Of a stretch of 64,000 nucleotides of DNA, positions 21,772-32,843 are shown in pieces. Positions within the stretch are counted from its first letter, which is position 1. Each line of letters starts with the position of its first letter. This DNA is from Thuidium tamariscinum (taxonomy: Eukaryota; Streptophyta; Bryopsida; Hypnales; Thuidiaceae), in NCBI GenBank assembly GCA_947034885.2, contig OX344751.2, positions 36,981,082-37,045,081 on the forward strand, written 5' to 3'. Under the pieces are notes generated by a model. It made no database searches, was not told where the DNA came from, and saw nothing but the letters and a program-made list of their open reading frames with translations. The translations under genes were made by a program, and so were the position numbers.

Positions 21772-23016
21772 TCAAGAATCAAAGTGTTGAGACTTCCAAT
21801 AAACTATTGTTACTACAAAGGTCCAAATATAAGCAACTATTGATAACAATATTCCAAAGTGTACAAAGTCTAAACGACCCCATAATAAATTATCATGGGA
21901 AAGGCTAATTATGTGTATAATAGATGCAAATACAAAAATAATCAAAGGTAATACTACGAGGATGCTTGAAATTTTGGAAAGCAAAACAATGAAGTAAACA
22001 ACTATTCCACCAAAGCACACGGATACTACAAGTAACAGCACAATTACATGTGTCTGCTCCTCCATCCAAACTGATACAAAATCTTGGTCTTTCACATGCA
22101 CCACTGATTCAAGCAACTTTTCTTCTCGCTTGCAATTTATATAGATTACTAATGGTCGATGACTAGGATTAACAAAACTAAAAACACTTTCCTCCATCAA
22201 CAAAATAATATTCAAGATCAATCCAACCACTTCAAGCGGTGCCACAGGTAAGTCTTTCACCACTCAAAAGACAACTGCATACATGTATCCGAGTGCTTGT
22301 ACTGCAAGAGCAATCACAGCAAACCCCGAATTGGCACGCAAGCATTTCAGCTCATCATACTTTGGCGCTACCCCCGCCAACATCAATGCTGCCTTCCCTG
22401 CCATGCCGATGATAGTCCTATGCGTATATAATGATATATCATTTTCAGTCTTTCCATCAGCCACTTCTCCAATGACCATGGCCTCGAGCTCATCCTCCAC
22501 GTCCCGTCATACTCACATAACCACTGTTTTTGTAGCTAGCAGAGCTGATTCTTTCGGTACGTACACAACAGTCGGACAGGAAAAGAGAATTCAAGCCTTG
22601 GGACTTCAATTCGAGAATGGAGACACCCATGACCAGAGCATCTCCAGACGACCAAACCAGTCACGGGATGGGAGAGGCTCATTCAAGTTCCAGCATAATT
22701 GGTTGTATCTCCAAATCAAACCTGCATTTAATTGGAAGTGACTGAGCAATGAGTAAATAAAGACCATACACTGGTGCAAATACAGCCAACAACAGTAAAA
22801 AAAACTTTTGTCTTCTCTCCGACATACCATGTTTCCAAATGCCCCAAACTGCGATCGATAGTGCATGCAAGCACAGTGACAAGAAAGCCCCAAATGACGT
22901 CTGACAAGGTCGCAACATCCCGGAGCAGCAGCGGTGCTGGGCTTTGCAGTCGGCGCAGCACCCACGACCACGATCACGACCAGCCATACAGCCAGGCTAA
23001 ATATCGTAACCACCAT
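21772..23016 (-). pseudogene. Multi-pass membrane protein gene, disabled (copy B)
   Basis: Longer paralogue of 6639-7220. A possible start at 23016 gives a hydrophobic signal-like N-terminus. Segments resembling one family then follow in different frames: DVIWGFLVTVLACTI (about 22855-22900), then WGIWKHGMSERRQKFF and APVYGLYLLIAQ (22745-22850). The shift between them would fit one extra base near 22855. After a possible donor near 22717, the second part runs from about 22500 and is cut by TGA at 22264-22266. Copy A has CGA there, a C-to-T change at CpG. Beyond the stop the frame stays open to 21772 and encodes two central helices and a final helix lost from copy A. I infer a pseudogene; unrecognised introns could explain the frame changes but not the in-frame stop. 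The family resemblance is to uncharacterised fungal multi-pass proteins, unverified. Confidence 0.6.
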
Positions 23017-23040
23017 CGTCACAAAGCTCTTGGGCAACAC

Positions 23041-23195
23041 TGACTCTCACAGGACCCCTTTCGCTCAGCAACTAAGAAGCCCCCAACTCACCGACTTCAC
23101 AGACCAAGCGCTCTCCACCAAGTGCTCCCCTCTCCCCAGGGCTCTGAAATACACGGAATGGAAGCTCAATCCAAAAACCAAATGAATGCACCTTA
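23041..23195. other. Intergenic upstream of the copy B membrane gene
   Basis: G+C near 50%, probably the promoter or 5' UTR of the reverse-strand gene ending at 21772. No TATA was identified. Confidence 0.3.
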
Positions 23196-23517
23196 GAGGA
23201 GGTCCATAAACCGACCATCTAAAGGCTGGAACAGAATTTTGGGCAGGTCAAACATCTTGAAGTATTTTTCAGTGAATTTTTCTTGAAAGACAGCTTGAAT
23301 AGGCATCTAACCCAAGTCGTTTCATATTTTTTGGAGCTCTGTTGAATTAGTTATGAATTTCTGAAGTCAATATGGCATAGGGCTCCAAAACCGCCCACCC
23401 CCTCAAATGTTCACTGTTTGTACATTACTATAAAGATCTAAAAGCATCATGTACCAGAAATGTACATTTCAGAAGGTGAGCGGTTTTGGAGCCTGAGCGG
23501 TTTTCGAGCCTCCTCCC
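23196..23517. mobile_element. Fold-back MITE with GAGGAGG ends
   Basis: GGAGGTCCATAAACCG near 23198 is imperfectly inverted as CGGTTTTCGAGCCTCC at about 23498-23513. The interior (for example CTAACCCAAGTCGTTTC) matches 30130-30412 and, less closely, 24481-24884, 39600-39760 and 52300-52612. A target duplication is not clear. Confidence 0.6.
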
Positions 23518-24236
23518 TTATTTGACTTTAAATTAAATGTGTTATGATTCCACTAACTTCATTTAATATAAAAAATTCAAGGTTCAACTTTTTTTTCATC
23601 CACCAACTTCGTCTACATTCATTCATCATCATCTTCATCCATCCAAAGCAATGGATGAAATAAGTGGCTTGCATGCAGTTTTTTTGTTTTTTAAAAACTT
23701 CATTTTTAAGTGTAGAATTAATGGCAATTATGAAATCCAAAAAATAAAAATAATAAAAAATTTACCACTCAAATGCAATTGCTCAGTGCTCCTTACTCAC
23801 ACTTTAGCAATCCTATTAAAGGAGGCAGTCCATTTGATTGCTTAAGCAATTGAGTATACCTAAAATGTAGGTTACTTGAAGGGAAATTTTTTCCAATGTA
23901 TAGTAATAGATTTGAAAAGGATCCCATATTTTTTTTTAGAATTTTATTTTTCAAAACAAAATTATCATGAATTTTTAGCTAAAGATTGAATTTATCCCAC
24001 TATAGTCATATTGGTCTTCCTATTTTTAACTAAGGGCTAGTTGCAATCTTGAGAGACTTGTAGCCAATAATAATGTGCCACAACTATGTTGAGAATTGCA
24101 CCATAAGGTAGAAGCACCAGTAACTAACCATGCCCAATAACTAACTTGTAAGGTGTACTATTTTCAATTTTAGGGTGGAAATCAAGCTATGAATTTTTTT
24201 AGTTTTTTTTTAACCTTTTCAAAGTTGGGACTAATA
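23518..24236. other. AT-rich intergenic, nothing assigned
   Basis: No convincing ORF or paired termini. A string of CATC/TTCATC repeats lies at 23600-23645. Confidence 0.4.
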
Positions 24237-24960
24237 AAGTTATGACTCATGTTTGGAAGAAGTGAGTAGGAAAGTAGTTCTAAATTGATTGGAATTAGGA
24301 GACTTTAGAGATTGGTAATTGGTCCAACACACTTTTTGGGTTTGAAAATTTATGATAAATTCAATTTTGGAGAATAAAATTCTAATAAAATTCTCTATCC
24401 CCTTATTTCCTTTCTTCCTAAATGGGAAAAATTTCCACCAATTATTTTTCCTCACAATCTGCTCCAAATTAGCTTATTAGGGTAGATGGCTCTAAAAGCG
24501 ACACTTTAAGGGCTGATCTGCCTTTTTCATACGTTTGCATGAACATGAATATTTTTAGCTCATTTTTTAGAGAAAGAAAAATGGACACTGAATGTAACAT
24601 AGGTGGTTTCATATTTTTGAATCATTTTTGAATTAGTTATGAATTTTCAAAGATTTCTGTAGTAGGTACCTATTTGTGACCATAGGTGTCCCATAATCTA
24701 TCCCCTTGCAACTGCTAAAACGATTTCTGAGCTATGGAGGAAATGATTGGTTCTCAGAATAAAATAAAATAAATTTTCTTGATTCATTCAATAGCGACAG
24801 TGGTCCATTTAAAGATCAGCTCCCATCCATTTTACAACCACCTATAGGCGGTTGCAAGGAGGGGCGCTTTTAGAGCCATCTACCATAGATTAGTTTCTGG
24901 TGCTTCCACCTTAAGTGATCACCACTCATCTTTGTTGCATAGAAAGAAAGCACCCTACAC
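24237..24960. repeat. Third copy of the block at 110-400, interrupted
   Basis: 24237-24480 and 24885-24960 align with 110-400 and 10895-12130 (AAGAAGTGAGTAGGAAAGTAG, then GACTTTAGAGATTGG and CTGCTCCAAATTAGCTTA). The TTAA site used at 10964 reads GGTAATTG here and is empty. An inverted partial copy is at about 51760-51870, so this block is itself a dispersed repeat. Confidence 0.6.
24481..24884. mobile_element. MITE with perfect 20-bp terminal inverted repeats
   Basis: GGTAGATGGCTCTAAAAGCG at 24481-24500 is exactly inverted at 24865-24884. It interrupts the dispersed repeat at a point that is continuous at 320-350 and about 12070. The target duplication is ambiguous (TTA/ATA). Confidence 0.75.
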
Positions 24961-25350
24961 TACCAGAGTAGGTTGCCTCCCATAGGAACTTTCTACCACC
25001 AAGAGTTACACACTCACTCAAGAAACACCCTCCAAATGCTGAGATCATCTGTTTTGAGTAAGTTATGACACTCTTTTGACCATCCATGAGCAACAAAATG
25101 GCTGCTCAGATGGGGTCTGCCATTGCTTATGCAAAAAAAAAGGACCGGCAGCCCTAAAAACCCTCCAAAAAAGTCTGTTTAACTTACTGGTAGAACTGAT
25201 TGAAGCAGCAATGGCAACAAGCCCTTTCCAATTTGCAAACTCTCCTTGAAGAAGCACTCGCATCACATTCGCGCTGATCAATTATACCATTATTCCTCAA
25301 CCTCGAAGTTAGTTCAGTGCTTGGCAGTTGGCACAGAACTGACAAAACAG

Positions 25351-25712
25351 TGGCAGGGAGCTCCCCGCGGAGTTTCCAATGATGGGCGGAGAAGCTTGAA
25401 TTTGGATTTTACGGTTTGCAAGTTATTAAGCATGGAGTTTGTAGTTGTATCACGAGGTTGCAAATCTCCCTTGCACTCGACTTGTATCTGCGTTGGTTAA
25501 TTGTAGTCGGTATATCAACGGAGATTGTAATGAGAAACTACCTGCGACCCTGTATGTTTCCCGAGTGGGTTTTGCTGTTCTCGGAAGGGATTTGCAGGTT
25601 TATAGAGGTTTTCGTAGAGCTTGAGCGATAGCTATATAATTGACACCTCGGCAGGAATCTCCCGACGAATTTTCCAATGATGGTCGGACATTGAGAGTTT
25701 GTTTGGATTTTA
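25351..25712 (+). repeat. Direct duplication in the promoter of the nuclease gene
   Basis: About 60 bp at 25351-25410 (GGCAGGGAGCTCCCCGCGGA, then TTTCCAATGATGG and TTTGGATTTTA) is repeated with changes at 25648-25712 (GGCAGGAATCTCCCGACGAA, TTTCCAATGATGG, TTTGGATTTTA), just before the ATG at 25737. The unit between the repeats is about 300 bp. Confidence 0.65.
25633..25639 (+). promoter_or_regulatory. TATA box of the nuclease gene
   Basis: TATATAA about 100 bp before the ATG at 25737, a usual distance for a plant promoter with a short leader. It lies between the two promoter repeat copies. Confidence 0.5.
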
Positions 25713-25736
25713 GGTCTTTTCTCGTGGAGGGCAAGG

Positions 25737-28700
25737 ATGGAGAAAGAAGTGGTGTTTGGAGCGCTCGCTGCCTCCGCCGCGGCCGTGAACGTGGCGCTGC
25801 AGTTCATTTCCGGGGCGGCGAACTTGACGGGGAGCGCTGGAGACGACTCCGCGCCCCAAACGCGGTTGAGCAAACGCAAGTACGAAGAAGATGACGATTC
25901 CTACATGCCGGCGTTGATCGCGTCCATGGCGGACGACGAGGCGATTGCGCGCATTGGAGAGCAAATCTCCCAATCGAGAGCCAACACTTGGTGGGACGAG
26001 TTCCGGGCCTCGGACGATCCCGACCCGGAGCGCTGGGTGACGAATTTTAGGGTTTCCAAGTCGACCTTCGACTACATCTGCTCCTTGGTGAAGTCGGATC
26101 TGGAGTCGGCGACGCCGGCGAATTTCATGAGCATCGAGGGACGCTTCATTCCGGTGGAGAAGCAGGTGGCCATGGCGTTGCGGCGCCTCGCGTCGGGATA
26201 TGCACATACCACCATTGGGGAGCTGTTCGGGGTTGGGACTTCCACGGTTTGCAAAACCACTTGGAAATTCATCAAGTCCATGGAGAAGCGGGCGATGCAT
26301 CACATGCATTGGCCTCGCGGGGAAGAAATGGAGCACGTCAAGGAAGGCTTTCGGAAACTGCACGGCTTGCCGAATTGCTGTGGGGCAGTGGATGTCACGC
26401 ACATTGTTATGGAGCTCCAGGTCTTTGTTGTCCTCACTTATTCGATCATTTTTGGCAATGGCTACTTACACGTAGTTGGAATGGAGGGATGCTTTTGTAA
26501 ATTTGAGATGTGGATATGGATTTAGATTTGTTCAGCAGTTTGCTGCCATCTTGCATGTTGTGAGGAGCACACTGCTTCAGGTGTGGCAGACGCTCTTTTG
26601 ACATGTTCATCTCTTACTGCCATCGTGACATTGTGAATAGCACAATGCTCCAAGGTATGGGTGATGCTCTTTGAACATGTTCATTTTGGTACTCTGAACA
26701 GGGTTTCCATTTTAATTATATTGTTTAGATAACAAATGAGAATCTTTTCCATGATTCATAGGGAGGTCACCCTCTGATCTTAATATGAAACAGAGGCCTC
26801 CCCATAAGGAGGCCTGGGTTATGTAGGTAGTCCTCCACGCGATCACCGTAATCACAGGAAAATTGTATGTTTGACGCTGTCTAAATACATTTGAAACTGA
26901 CTACTTTTACCGAGAGCCGTGACCGAGTCATCTCTTTAGAATTGTGTGAAATGATTTTGTTGATATTTCTGCAGGTTGGAGATTCGACAGCAGATTGGTT
27001 TGACCGGGAACACAACTACAGTATGGTGGTGCAAGCTGTTGTGGATAGTGATGGGCGCATTCGGGATGTGTTTACTGGTTTGCCAGGTTCCGTGACTGAC
27101 TCCGGGGCTCTTCGCAGCTCAGGATTGTACAGGCGGTGTGAGAATGGTGAAATTCTCAATGGTCCTGTTCAGTTACTTCATGTACGTATCTCGCCCTCAT
27201 TTCAGTCGAATAAATTTGCTAAAAAGCAACTTGGATGCGATTTTTTTCTCCTTATGAATGTGGAGTTGTACGCATCCAAAGCTCTCTCTTGTATGGTCCC
27301 CCTCTTTATCGCTAGATGCGAGGCCAAGTAATGCTTTGTGACATTGTGTAACCCAGAGATTTCCTCCCTCATGCCTTCTGTGACACCTTACGGGAGGATT
27401 AAGTATCCCTCCCTGATCCTTGAGAAGATTTTAGTTAGATTGGTCACCAAAATACCTCATTAGCAGGGTCCTTTAACTTTGTAAGAGACAAGGGGACCTT
27501 GCTAGAACTAGTTAACAGTGATATGAAATTTATAATTCGTTTGAGTTATCCTTAAAGCTCGATACTTTCAGATTCGTATGTAATATACCAAAAAAGACTT
27601 ACCAACACCTATTCACGTCAATATTCATTAAATCAACCCTTTCTCTTTTATTGAAACAACGTCAACATCCTTACTTTGAATAACTGAGTTTAAGAATAAG
27701 TCTATTAGGATCCTCCTTGTCAGTTTCGTATGATTGCCAAGCCTGTAACAGAAACCCCTTACTCTGTTTCTGTGTCGAATTCTATGCCTTTTTCTCTTTT
27801 CCTCCTGTAAGCATTCTGACACTCTATGCTCCGGAGTCTTCTATTTACTATTATGAATTCCTGCAGGGGTTTCCCTTGCGAGAGTATATCATTGGAGATG
27901 AGGGGTACCCCCTTCGGCCGTGGCTTATCTCTCCCTACCCACTTGATGTGGGTGGGGTGCCAAGCATCCAGGATAACTTCAACTACAAGCACATGTGCAC
28001 CCGTATGGTGGTGGAGGTTGCCTTCGCAAGGTTGAAAGGAGCATGGCGGATATTGCACCACACCATGTGGCGACCAGACTTGAAGAAGCTTCCGCACTTG
28101 ATCCTTTGCTGTTGCTTGTTGCACAACATCATGATTGATAAGGGTGACGACCTTCAAGACGGAATTGCTCTTTTTGGACATCACGATGAGAATTACAGGT
28201 ATCATAAATCACTTCCTTTGCTTTCTATCTGAATTTCCACCGGCTCCGATGCTGTTTCATATTTCTAGTTTGGGATCTATCTGCATTGAGTCCCAGCGTT
28301 TCTTTCCCTTCCCGGTTGGTTACGAGAATTCCTCTTGATTGCATAGCTTAGACAATTCGTTTACCATCTGCTTCCCGTCGTGTTAACTTGTACTCCCTCC
28401 GTCCCGAAATGGTCATCCACTTTGAATGTCATGTTTTCTTAAGGTTGTTTTGAGGAGGGCAAAAAAATACTTCCTTGTGGCTAATTTTATTAAGGTTGCA
28501 ATGAACTCATGCAATGTTCTTCATTGATTCTAGTGATATATTTGAAACCTTTCTTAGTTATGTTTCTTACAGTATGATCAATGAAATTGGCTCACAAAAA
28601 TATCAACAAAATTGTGAACAATCATTTCGGGACGGAGGGAGTATCGTACTAAGTTGAAACGTGGCGACAGACCCTTTGGGTTCCTTCAGCTCATATCACT

Positions 28701-29665
28701 GGGCGTTAATTTGTAGTCAATATCTGGTTACACATATCTGAGAAATATATTAAATTCTTAACAATCCCTCAGTACGCAAATGACCCATCCATAGGAGTTG
28801 GAAGTAAAGCATTTTGGAAGCAAGAAAGGTAGAAGTCCAAGAAGGGTAACAAAATGCACCAATTGAAAGACGTCATATCTTCATTTTCTAATGACAGAAT
28901 ATGTTTTGAAAGTTAACCTTGAAGTGCTCTGACGTCCAATTTCTGGACGATGTATAGATTGAGAATCAGATTTCTTTCTCATTACAGCTTGGATTGAAGT
29001 CACCTAATTTGTAGAGATACTTTATGGAGTTGTCCTATCCAAGGGTTGGATTTGGCGTTGCTAAAGTACATATTTTTCCAAAATTATAAATGTGGAAGTA
29101 TGTCAAGTGGTTGATGAAGTCAAAATTGCATTCACTCTAGTTCAAACCTGGAATTGCAAAAGTGAGGCCATAGAATCAAAGAACACAAAAATTCCATAAA
29201 ATCACCATATTAAGAAAACCTCTTTTCAAATCCATTCTAACAAAATTTATTCAAAAATGACAGTATCTTGCTTGTAATTGAAATTAGAAGTAATTTTGAA
29301 TTTTCCCTTTCAAAATTTATAGAAAAACATTGGTGATAGCATTGGTGAATGTAAATATGTGGATATAATTCAAACTCTACAACTTTTGTTTGTATATCAA
29401 TTCCAAATATTCTTCTGAATAGTCTTTATGATGATTTTTCTGAAATTGTCAATTCTGGAGATTGGTTTGGACGCTTAGGGGTTAATTATTGGCTTCCAAA
29501 CAAATTGAATATTATTTATGAGTATCCTATTTTATTAGTTAGGGTAGCAGCGCTGATGACCTACTTTCTTGGTGCAGGCAACAGAGCGTTATGTCAATTG
29601 ACCCTATAGGGAGCTATTTGAGGGACGCTCTTGCCAATCACTTGTTTTTTGAAGGCCATTCGTGA
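25737..29665 (+). CDS. ALP1/HARBI1-like nuclease (PIF/Harbinger transposase-derived), four exons
   Basis: Exons read as 25737-26420, 26975-27181, 27867-28198 and 29578-29665, all with GT-AG borders (donor 1, CAG/GTCTTT, is weak), giving 436 residues. The phases agree, and exons 3 and 4 join inside an Arg codon. Residues about 101-185 look like the helix-turn-helix region. The DDE_Tnp_4 nuclease domain follows: NCCGAVDVTH with Asp219, REHNYSMVVQAVVD (239-252), YIIGDEGYPL with Asp308, and VVEVAFARLKGAWRIL with Glu347; the C-terminus is DALANHLFFEGHS. All three catalytic acidic residues are kept. The family includes active transposases and domesticated plant proteins (ALP1 acts with Polycomb group proteins in Arabidopsis). 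No terminal inverted repeats or Myb-like partner gene were seen nearby, and introns 1, 2 and 3 are 554, 685 and 1379 bp. This favours a resident gene over a young element, but I cannot decide. Confidence 0.85.
28393..28641. mobile_element. Stowaway MITE (249 bp) in intron 3 of the nuclease gene
   Basis: CTCCCTCCGTCCCGAAATG at 28393 is perfectly inverted at 28623-28641. The element is flanked by TA on both sides (28391-28392 and 28642-28643). Both are the known hallmarks of Stowaway (Tc1/mariner) elements in plants. Confidence 0.93.
28917..29481 (+). mobile_element. TTAA element, short subfamily (565 bp), in intron 3
   Basis: TTAA flanks at 28913-28916 and 29482-29485. The left end is CCTTGAAGTGCTCTGACGTCC-like (first 15 bases CCTTGAAGTGCTCTG) and the right end GGACGCTTAGGGG. 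It aligns with 8331-8900 over its whole length. Confidence 0.8.
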
Positions 29666-30129
29666 TTGAGTACGTTTTCTAGGGTGCTAAATTCTGGATT
29701 TCTGCGGCACACTGTACCATGTAATTTTTCTGACGACACCAATCTAGTTTCCGGATGTTATGCTTTACTTTCAGTCAATTCAGCTTCAAGCTTGTATTTA
29801 CGGTAGTGTGAACTGATTGGCTCACTATTTTTCAGAAAGGGTAGAGTTTCAGAAGCAAGAATGAGCGGATCTCATGACTTCTTTGGCGAAGCAACATTTT
29901 ATATCCCTTGTTACTCTCTGCCTGGTGAATTCACTCATTGATGTAGTTCAGAAGCGAAATTGATAGGCATGATAAAGGTTGCTTATCTAACCGAGTGCTG
30001 TAGTTTTCGGCTCCTATTAATCAGAGACTCATTTGGAAACACAGAATTGGGGCTTGGGTTGTTACTTTGGACGATCCGTCGTCCCCTGTTGTCCGTAAGG
30101 TAGTTTGCTCTCAATGCGACCTTTCAAGA
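29666..30129 (+). other. 3' flank of the nuclease gene
   Basis: Normal G+C for a transcribed flank and no ORF. Probably holds the 3' UTR and polyadenylation site, which I could not place. No element found. Confidence 0.4.
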
Positions 30130-30412
30130 GCTGATTGCAATTTCGGGGAAGCTAAACTCCTTGAGACAATTTTCAGTAAATTTTCGTAGGCAGATAAGTG
30201 GAATGGGCATCCAACCCAAGTCGTTTCGTATTTTTTGGACCTTTGTGAAATTAGTTAGTTACAAATTTTTGAAGTTGAAATGCAGTGGTTTCTTAAAGCG
30301 CAATGTGCTGAAATGTACACTATTTGTACATAGAAGGAAGCAAAATGTACCTTTCTGTTAGAGGTCAGCTTTTAGAGCTGGGTTGCTTTTAGAGCCACCT
30401 TCCTTAGTCAAT
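30130..30412. mobile_element. Fold-back MITE related to 23196-23517
   Basis: Interior matches 23225-23400 (TTTTCAGTAAATTTT, then ATCCAACCCAAGTCGTTTC and TTTTTTGGA). The right end reads GCTTTTAGAGCCACCTTCC, close to the ends of 24481-24884. The left end is uncertain. Confidence 0.5.
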
Positions 30413-30796
30413 GCATTGGCAAAACAGGCCCTTAATTCAAGCCAACTAAAACAGGTTGGAGTTTGGAGAGGGACGTGAAAACTAGTGTGGAACACAAGTT
30501 GCCTTGTATTTGAGTTGTTCATTGGTGTCTCTGGTTTGGAATGGAAGTCGGCTTTGCATTTATACACTTTTGATGTAAAATATTGTATGTTTTTGTTTCT
30601 TTATGATGTTTGAAAGAGTATGAGTTGAGGTTTTTAGAAGGGACAAAAGTGTGCATTTATGGTGATCCAGAGCCATTAACACATGTCACTTTCAATTTGA
30701 ATTATTGTTGCATCTCTTACATGTCTTAGAAGATTAAAGTGGTTACAAGTGTATGTCTATGAAGTTGTATTTGAGCATGATAAGGTTTGATGTTGA

Positions 30797-31480
30797 ACCG
30801 TTGAAATTTCTTGACTATGTTTTCACCAAAAACATTCCAAAATTGCTATTTCTAGTATAAGTACAAAATTTTAGGGGAAAAAACACTTTTAGACATATGC
30901 AACCATAGGATCTTGTAGTACCTTGGTTTCAAAATGTGGGAAAAAATTCAGAAATTTCCATCATGTAGATTGCAAGATATTAGTAATTAAATTGGAAAAA
31001 AAAATTCTTCTTGTAGTGCAATTGTACTTTAGAAGGTCATGTTTCCATGAAAATATGTCTATATTGGTGGTGCATTGGTGCCTCTTTGGATTCACCTCTT
31101 CAAAGCAAGTTGGCTACATGCTTGAAAATTTTCAAATCATTTGAAATTGTACAACATAAAGGAAAAATATATTGGATAGTAAAAAGTAGAGAACAATTCA
31201 AAATATTAAATAGTTGATAATTTAATTATGGAATTGAAAAATGACAATCCAATGGTTGTAATGTTATACTCCGTAATAAACAATCTACACCCTATGTTTT
31301 TATTTATTTTTTAAATCTTGAAAATTAAGTTAAATAAAGGACTTCAAAGTTTATTTTAGAGTAAAGAATCCATAACTGCCTCTTAAATAAAAGTCTTTAT
31401 AAATTTTATCTCATAAACCAATATAGAATGGTTCAAAGCTTTTCATGTTTTAATAGTGATTAACAAAATCAAATAAAAAT
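30797..31480 (-). mobile_element. TTAA element, subfamily 1, truncated
   Basis: Reverse-orientation subfamily landmarks (CTTGACTATGTTTTCACC near 30811, ATAGGATCTTGTAGTA near 30904, CATGTAGATTGCAAGATAT near 30962, then ACAATCTACACCC near 31281). Neither end keeps TTAA with CCCCTAAA, so boundaries are approximate. Confidence 0.55.
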
Positions 31481-31590
31481 CTGAAATGTTTTCATTCGAG
31501 CAACCATACAATGGACAAAGTTCATAAGTATACATACATAAATTGTAGTGAGCGACATAATAGACATTACCAAGGAATTTTGAAGAAAGA

Positions 31591-32244
31591 ACTACACTAA
31601 ATAGGGTATTTAGTGTTGGCAACACTATATGCGAACCATGACAGTAAATATCATTTACCCTACTAAAGTAAGTAACACTAAATGTAATTTCTAACACTAA
31701 AAGTACTCTATGGCAAATTTGAAATATGAAGAGGTTTACATTTAGTGTTAGAAGGTAAAAAGTGACATAAGAGGATTTTCAATGGTTTACAAGATTGTGA
31801 GTTCCCAAACACTGGGAACGCATTGGGAACTCTGGGAACGCAGTGCTGATGTGGTAGAGTGACTGCCACGTCAGAAAATATTAATTAATTTAATTAATTA
31901 ATATTTTAAAAATATTTTCTTGAAAAAAATATTTTTTTGAAAATCATTTTCTTTATTTCTTAAACATTCTGAAAAAAAAATTTAATTTAAAAAAAAAATT
32001 CAAATTCAAATTCAAAAATCCAGACCAGCGGGGGGCTGGTCTGCAGCAATGGGAACAGTTTCTGGGAACACCCCTGAAATAGTCTTCTTCAGGGCCAGAA
32101 ATCCTCTTATGAGACAACACGAAGGCGGTGCATTGAAGTTTAGCACTACGCTAATCATCCTAAAATTGACATTTAGTGTAGGGTCAAGTAGGGTGGTAAT
32201 TACACTAAATGTAATCCAACACTAAATACCCTATTTAGTGTAGT
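31591..32244. mobile_element. Element with 29-bp CACTA-like terminal inverted repeats
   Basis: The first 29 bases (31591-31619, ACTACACTAAATAGGGTATT onward) are perfectly inverted at 32216-32244. AACACTAAATG-type motifs recur inside the ends. CACTA...TAGTG within the termini suggests the CACTA (EnSpm/CMC) group, but the expected 3-bp target duplication was not found. A MITE at 31766-32111 sits inside it. Confidence 0.8.
31766..32111. mobile_element. CATAAGA-ended MITE nested in the CACTA-like element
   Basis: CATAAGAGGATTT at 31766-31778 is inverted at 32099-32111. The interior contains GGGAAC repeats, CTGCCACGTCAGAAAAT and an alternating TTAATTAA tract, like the MITEs at 418, 43129 and 47176. 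Confidence 0.75.
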
Positions 32245-32746
32245 TGTAGTGTGAATAAAAATAATTTCAAAGTTAGCAATGTCTTAACTTGGTTTTGTTG
32301 ACAATGAATTGGAATTACTTTCCTTTTTATCAATTTTTTCTTGGAACTCCAAAAAAACTTTTTGTGCCTTGGCATTTTGGTATACATCATTTCAAATTGT
32401 TGTATGCAAAAATTAAAGGAAATTTACATTTTATATTATTCAAAATGTCAACAGTTGTACAAACATACAAATGATGTTGGTTCTGACATTGATTGAGGGT
32501 TTCTTTGGGGGGGGGATCGAGAGTATGGAATTGTATTAGCCATTGTATAAAGACTAGAGGTTGCAATACAGACATGGACCATTGTTCTATTTCAATGCCC
32601 TTGCATTTGAAATATTTATTAAATGGGACAATGCATTCAATTTATATTTAATAGCTACATAATTCATTTTTAGGTGCAATTTTTTTGTATGAAAACTTCA
32701 ATTCATGATGCACATATTTGTAAAAAAAATTCAAAAAAGTTCAATT

Positions 32747-32843
32747 ATCATTGTTGATATTACTAAAAAACTCTCAATTTGATGAAGGTTCAATTGTAAT
32801 TTTTAGCAAATTGAGAGTTTTTTTTGGTGATATCAACAATGAT
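32747..32843. repeat. Hairpin with arms of about 35 bp
   Basis: ATCATTGTTGATATTACTAA onward (32747-32780) pairs with 32808-32843 with only a few mismatches, across a 27-base loop. Weaker pairing continues outwards to about 32725 and 32868. It could be a small fold-back element or a precursor-like RNA hairpin. Confidence 0.65.

Larger units (their letters stand above)
9882..22400. repeat. Segmental duplication, copy B (expanded by insertions)
   Basis: Collinear with 1-7193. Relative to A it has gained the TTAA elements at 9977 and 10968, a small element near 12181-12374, the 13523 element, the motif-rich block at 14360-16985 and the element at 20145. It lacks the A insertions at 418 and 5354. 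The order of genes and flanks is otherwise the same, and similarity in gene 1 is roughly 95% by eye. Confidence 0.85.
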
